Shown piece by piece: positions 59,349-64,000 of a DNA stretch of 64,000 nucleotides. The notes beneath the pieces were generated by a model, which was given only the letters and a program-made list of their open reading frames with translations, was not told where the DNA came from and made no database searches. The translations under genes and the position numbers were made by a program. Positions within the stretch are counted from its first letter, which is position 1, and the number at the start of each line of letters is the position of its first letter. Source of the DNA: Acanthamoeba castellanii str. Neff (lineage: Eukaryota > Discosea > Longamoebia > Acanthamoebidae); NCBI RefSeq assembly GCF_000313135.1, contig NW_004457654.1, positions 1,254,730 through 1,318,729 of the forward strand. Direction: 5' to 3'.

Positions 59349-61860
59349 TTACGCGGCGAGTGAGAAGCACAGCACGGCATAGGCGTAGAGCGGAAGCGCC
59401 AGGTTGTCGATCTGCGTGGTGAAGGCCTCCAACAGGCAACCACACAGCACCGCCCACGCGAAGCCGAGCCACTGCCATTTCACCAACCACCACACCAGCA
59501 ACGAAGACGAAGAAGGCTCGCGTGAGCAACGAACTGGCGAGAAGAAAGTCGAGGAGGAAGGGGCGTAGTGGCGTGGTACGTACCTGGCCAAGAGACAAGC
59601 TGACGAATGGATAGCATAGCGAAAGCAGCAGCCCCGCCAGAAGCACCACCGCCACAGCCGCCATGGTGCCTTCGACGGTTTTCTTGGTGTGGGGCCACTT
59701 AATCCGCCCGAGGTACATCCCCGCCAGCGACGCGAACGAGTCGCCCAGGCCCACCAGAAGCACACCCAGGTAGGGCAGCAGGAAGTGGGCATCTGTTCCA
59801 TCATTATCACCACCAAGGCCACGCTAGTGATTAGCCAAACAAGAGGAATGAGCGAGCGTGCGAGCGTGACACTCAAGGTACCTTCGCTGGGATTGGCGGG
59901 AGTGTAGAGCCACACGGGCGCAGCGCAACCCACCAGGAGGTAGAGGTGGGTGAGAATGAGCGAGCCCGCGTCCCGCTCGTCGATGAACGTGCGCATGAAG
60001 CTGTCGATCTTCTCACCTGCATCGTGCTACGCGTTAGCGATCGCTCATTCGACACGCACCATCGCTGGGAAGAGGGAAGAGGGAAGTAGGTACCTAGAGG
60101 AGCTATCTTGCCCAAGCGCAAATATTCGACAAAGATCAGGCCGGCCAGCGCCACACCGAAACTCAACTTCATGAATTGGAGCTGCACGGTACGGTGGCGA
60201 ACGACGAGTTAGGTGGTGGTGCATTGGTGGGAGTTGTGGGAGGCGGGGCGTGTACCTCGAGAAGGATGGCGGGAATGAAGAGGAGTAGCGACAGGGCGTG
60301 GAAGTACTTGCGCACGAGGATGTTCGGAATGGAAGGCCACATGAGCTTGAGCTTTTCGATCAGCGCCAGGCAGCCGCCGAGTGCGCCCACCCAAAAGACG
60401 CACATGAATATTCGCCTCTGTTCTCCGAACACGAAGCGCAGCGTCCTGCAGGCGTTCAGGCAGACTCGATAAGTCACCAGAGAAGATCTTGCAAGCAAGC
60501 AAAAAATGAATGCGCTAGAAGTGGAGAGTTGGCGGACCAGATGATGGGTTCCCTTCCATTGATCATGTAGGAGAGCCAGGGGTGAATGAACAGCACGACG
60601 ATACCCAGCGTGCCGGCGTAGAAGCCAATGGCCAGTTGCCAGCCTGCCCATCCCCCGCCCAAGGTCACTATCAGTCCACCATCGGAAATCAATAAGCTGT
60701 GTGTGTGTGTGTACCCTTGTCGAGTCCAGCGTTCTTGGTCTTGGAGTATAGGAAGGCGTCTCGTTCCCGCGAGAACTGAGCGCTCTTGCGGATGGTGGAG
60801 AAGAGCACAGTACCGCAGAGCAGGATGCCGGGGATGAGGCCCGTGAGAAACATCTGCACCTCATCTCGAGGCTGTGACAAATAGGGCGCCACATCAAACT
60901 GCAAAGTTCGTGTGTCAGCGGCCTTGTTAGCAAACGGCGCTCAAGAGCAGAAGAGACAGAGAGGAGAGAGGCGACAGAGAGGGCCGTACTTGGAGAAAGG
61001 CGAGAGTAAAATACAAAGCATCGAAGACGAAGAGGGAGAAGGCCTGCGCGAGCACCGCAGCTTCGCCAAAGGTGAAGGACCGCGGGAAGTGCGTGAGCAG
61101 AGCCCACAGCGCCAGGCAGAAGAGGACGAGCGGAGGGGCAGCGGTGAGCCAGCCAACGCCTGTTGGGCGGTGACAAACACGTATGAGAACCCATCAGCTG
61201 TGGGAAGACCTCCTATCCCAGAGGAAACCAACGGGCAGCAACGGGGACGAGTACCGGAGAGAATGGAGGTGAGGAGGTAGGGAAGAGTGCACGCTGTGCC
61301 CAGGGCAGCGAGCAGGGCGACGCTGTGGTGGGCCAACACTCCGTACACGATGGCACATACACCGCACGCCAAGCTGAGCCACAAGTAGAGCTGGTAGTAC
61401 TCGACGTCTGGCGAACACGAGGACAGGTAAGTGGAGCCCCACTCCAACCACGGAACGCAAGAGCTGTGCAACGGAGAAGAGCAAGGGGAAGGCGACTTAC
61501 TCGGCGTTGGCTCTTGGGTTTGCGTGGAGTGGGCAAGGTGCAGCTTCGCAGCGAGTACGAAGGGCACAAGGAGAAGACCCAGCAAGGCGCCGCTTCGGCT
61601 GTGGCCATCCTTTCTGCAGGTTCAAAAAGAGCTCGGGTGAATCACTCGCTACACGATTGGGGGGGGGGCAGAGCAAGCCGCTACCGTAGTTTGAGCTTTG
61701 ATTTTGAAGCTTGATCGGTTAAGAAAGGGAAATGGATGAAGGCAGCTGCAAGCGTGTAGAGAACGATGAAGACCGATTCGAGGACGAATCCATCGTTGCA
61801 GCCCAGCTGGTATGCAATTTGGCCCGAACTGAGAAAAAGCAAGCCAAACTCGGAGTGCAT
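59349..61860 (-). CDS. DOLK: Dolichol kinase
   Basis: ER membrane enzyme that uses CTP to phosphorylate dolichol for N-glycosylation and GPI anchors. Many hydrophobic helices are seen. The start MHSEFGLLFLSSGQIAYQLG at 61860 splices (intron about 61617-61685) to KDGHSRSGALLGLLLVPFVL. The C-terminal third carries the family signature: IPNILVRKYFHALSLLLFIP (RKxFH), KIDSFMRTFIDERDAGSLIL, LTHLYLLVGCAAPVWL, and the CTP-binding loop VGLGDSFASLAGMYLGRIKW followed by PHTKKTVEGTMAA. The end is TTQIDNLALPLYAYAVLCFS with TAA at 59349-59351. Length and order fit eukaryotic DOLK, which has a long N-terminal membrane part. Confidence 0.92.
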
Positions 61861-62053
61861 TCGTTCTTGATGGCGTAGCGGGGCTCAATTCACATCAATA
61901 AAACGGGGAGACCCGACAAATCCATTCAAAGTTCTGAATGAAATGGATTTGCGTTGCAGCACTATCTACTTCGCGTCCGAAATTTCGCTCGAGTCGCGGC
62001 AGTTTCCTGCCACCAATCGCCACTTTCGGTATGTCAGGAATTCACTTCTCTTT
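61861..62053. other. Intergenic region between dolichol kinase and the bromodomain gene
   Basis: About 190 bases between two minus-strand genes. It should contain a 3' end and the dolichol kinase promoter, and no other gene was seen. Confidence 0.4.
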
Positions 62054-64000
62054 TCACTCGCCGTGCGATACATCGAGCGAGCCTTCAGAGGTCGCCAAAG
62101 ACTGAGAGTGAGGTGGGTGCTCTTGAACAGCCCTGATCAGCTCCTGTAGTCCCACAAAGCCAGAAACGTTGGGGGGAGTGAGTGGTGTGGTTGTGAGCGA
62201 ATGGGGAGGTGATGTGTCGAACCTCGAGGAGCCTTGTCTTGTCCCACTCGTGGCGATGCTGGTGGATCAGTTGGTAAACCTTGGCATGAAGCGCATGCAG
62301 GCTATCTACAGTGAACCTCTCGGTCCATATGACCACCTCCTCCCCCAGGCGCTCCAGCCTCTCTCTGGTAGCACCCGCAAAAGTGCAGCAACGCAGCGTT
62401 GTGAGCTTCCCGGTGCACCACTCACTAAGTGAAGCTGGGCCGTACCTGTCGAGCACGAAGGTGGGTTTCTCCTTGAGCTCCTCCTCCTCCTCTTCTCCGT
62501 TGACATTCACGTGGCCGTCCTCTGTGGTAGTGGTAGTGGTACTGGTGGTGGTGGTGGCCGCCGTTGGTGTTGGCGCCAATTCTCTTGCCGCCGCCGCGGA
62601 CGACGTCTCCACCGGTGCTGTTTCCAGTGCTGTGCGCGGTTTCTCAGTTGTCGCTGGCGTGCTCGACTCCTTCGATTCCTCTTCTCGCTCCTCGCTTTCC
62701 GACTGCGACTGCGACTGCGAAGCCTCGGTCGGCTTGACGGCCGCGTTGCTATCGGACGCATCGATCTCCATCTGGTCGGACTCCTTCGAGCCGGCCTCCG
62801 AGTCCTTGGCCGGTTCTGCCGCCGACCCAACACCCGACGGGGTCGCCGGGGTGGCACCCCCCGTCGGCGTCGTGGCCGTGGTCGCCGGCGCAGGCGCGGG
62901 AGGAGCAGGGCGGGCAGCGATCTCCTCGCACGTGGCCAGGAGCCGGGCATCGTGCTTCTTGAGTCGATAGGCGAATGCGTAGACCATGTCCTCCAGTTGT
63001 CGCGCCTTTTTAGAAAAAGGTTTTCACCCAATTAATCGTTTAGCCCAAGGACCAGCAGGAGGGTCGAGCAGGCTTCACGTACCTTGCTGATGAGGAAGTG
63101 CGGGTCGTCGCGCGGGTTGTACTCCTCCGCGTTGGCCCTGATCAACTGCACGTCGGCCAAGAAAGCCTGCGTAGAGATGATGAAGAGAAGAGAGAATAAC
63201 ACACACGACAGTACGTCAGGCAAGGCACGAAGCGTTGCGACGGTTGCTGGTGGGCGTACCGGAAGCGTGGGGTACTTGGCTGCGTCGACCTTCTCCAGCA
63301 TCTGCTCCAGGCACAGCGGGCTCTTGATGATTTCGTAGTAGTCCGGAGCGTCGGACGGATCCTGAGACGCAACGCGCGCCGCAGATGAGCCGGACCCGTG
63401 AGTTTGGCCCCAACAGTTGACATACAGCGACGGTATGACAATATGGGCCACAGAGCAAGTGTGAGTGTGGGTACCACGGGCTTGTAGAACGGCTGGAAAC
63501 GCCGCTCTCGCAGAAGGCTGAGTATGCACTCCCTGAACCGCATGCGCAGCTTCCGCAGGTAGTGGTCCTCAACGCGTTTTCGCTGCTCGTCCTCCTGTGG
63601 CAGACTGGTGAGCACAACGGTGGTGTGTGTGTGTGTGTGTGTGGCGTGTGTGGCGCGTGTGGCGGGAGGTCGGGCGGGAGGTCGGGCGAGAGAGTCGGGG
63701 AGGGGCTCGACCTGAGTGACTTTCTGGAGGCCCGGCTGGATGGGGGCCTTGGGCAGGACGGCGAGGGCGCGCTTCTTCCTCTTGGCCACGTCGGGCGGTG
63801 GCTGCGCCACGTCGTCGACAAAGTGCGCCCAGAAGGCCCGACGCGCCTCCTCGTCGGGGTAGTGCAGCGGGTGCGTGTGGGTGAAGAGCGACGCCACGTC
63901 GTGCGGCAGCAGCTTTTCCGGCACGTCGCTCGTACACAGCACCAGCAACGGGATGTTGGGCAGCGTGTCTGTTCCAAGGCACACACGAGCGCACACCGCA
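62054..64000 (-). CDS. ATAD2/Yta7-like AAA-ATPase with bromodomain (3' part, 5' end outside window)
   Basis: Chromatin-bound AAA protein group (human ATAD2, yeast Yta7) that controls histone density. The window holds the C-terminal part of the AAA region (LPNIPLLVLCTSDVPEKLLP, EEARRAFWAHFVDDVAQPPP) and the bromodomain: RMRFRECILSLLRERRFQPF, DPSDAPDYYEIIKSPLCLEQ followed by MLEKVDAAKYPTLP, AFLADVQLIRANAEEYNPRD, and ARQLEDMVYAFAYRLKKHD. The acetyl-lysine Asn is the N of AEEYNP. A long Ser/Thr/Glu/Ala-rich insert follows, then TERFTVDSLHALHAKVYQLI and a final exon ELIRAVQEHPPHSQSLATSE ending at TGA 62054-62056. The ATPase motifs lie outside the window. Confidence 0.88.
63624..63650. repeat. GT microsatellite, intronic
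   Basis: (GT)n followed by GTGGCGT units in an intron between the AAA and bromodomain exons. Confidence 0.75.

Overview
The window is nuclear DNA of a protist, most likely an amoebozoan and probably Acanthamoeba. The evidence is high-GC coding sequence, very dense genes on both strands, many short GT-AG introns (about 60-150 bases) that are often filled with simple repeats, and conserved eukaryotic orthologues. The orthologues include C9orf72, ISD11, Aha1, dolichol kinase, signal peptide peptidase-like, GK5 and ATAD2/Yta7. Ankyrin units of the WARANGC type, which I associate with Acanthamoeba and its giant viruses, also fit. No bacterial operon, CRISPR array, tRNA or rRNA was recognised. All gene models were read by eye from splice signals and similarity, so each gene is given as one start-to-stop span that includes its introns.

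Layout. 1-1345 (+): 3' part of a signal peptide peptidase-like protease. 1491-15887 (-): one very long gene that reads continuously from a RanBP2-type zinc finger through an acidic low-complexity region, a helical region, a CLU domain, TPR-like repeats, leucine-rich repeats and armadillo repeats. 16484-19695 (+): ABCG half-transporter. 19716-23252 (-): GK5-type glycerol kinase with an N-terminal FHA domain. 23869-26596 (+): six-segment membrane protein of prominin/tweety-like layout. 26804-30053 (-): protein with two BTB domains. 30185-30865 (+): decayed F-box/ankyrin pseudogene. 30964-34468 (-): FATP-type acyl-CoA synthetase. 34670-37002 (-): MFS transporter. 37482-37733 (+): ISD11/LYRM4. 38018-38467 (-): four-segment membrane protein. 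38584-41183 (-): C9orf72 orthologue. 41449-43379 (-): alpha/beta-hydrolase-like protein that appears to lack its catalytic Ser and His. 43523-45852 (+): mitochondrial methionyl-tRNA synthetase. 46034-47644 (+): Aha1. 47792-49574 (-): AGXT2-like aminotransferase. 49849-51416 (-): alpha/beta hydrolase. 51640-53657 (+): kynureninase. 54201-56338 (-): ALDH8A1-type aldehyde dehydrogenase. 56443-59167 (-): organellar DEAD-box helicase. 59349-61860 (-): dolichol kinase. 62054-64000 (-): 3' part of an ATAD2/Yta7-like AAA-bromodomain protein.

Working together. Most neighbours are unrelated housekeeping genes. The clearest functional neighbourhood is 47.8-56.3 kb, where kynureninase and the ALDH8A1-type dehydrogenase, two steps of tryptophan degradation through kynurenine, lie tail to tail next to an AGXT2-type aminotransferase. 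Several products look mitochondrial: MetRS, AGXT2, the DEAD-box helicase and ISD11. A CLU domain, known from the nuclear-mitochondrial factor CLUH, sits in the giant gene.

The most unusual items are the FHA-glycerol kinase fusion encoded in one uninterrupted exon, the giant zinc finger-CLU-TPR-LRR-ARM protein, the catalytically degenerate hydrolase, the frameshifted F-box/ankyrin relic, and the intron population (GTAC donors and 5-, 7- and 9-bp repeat tracts).
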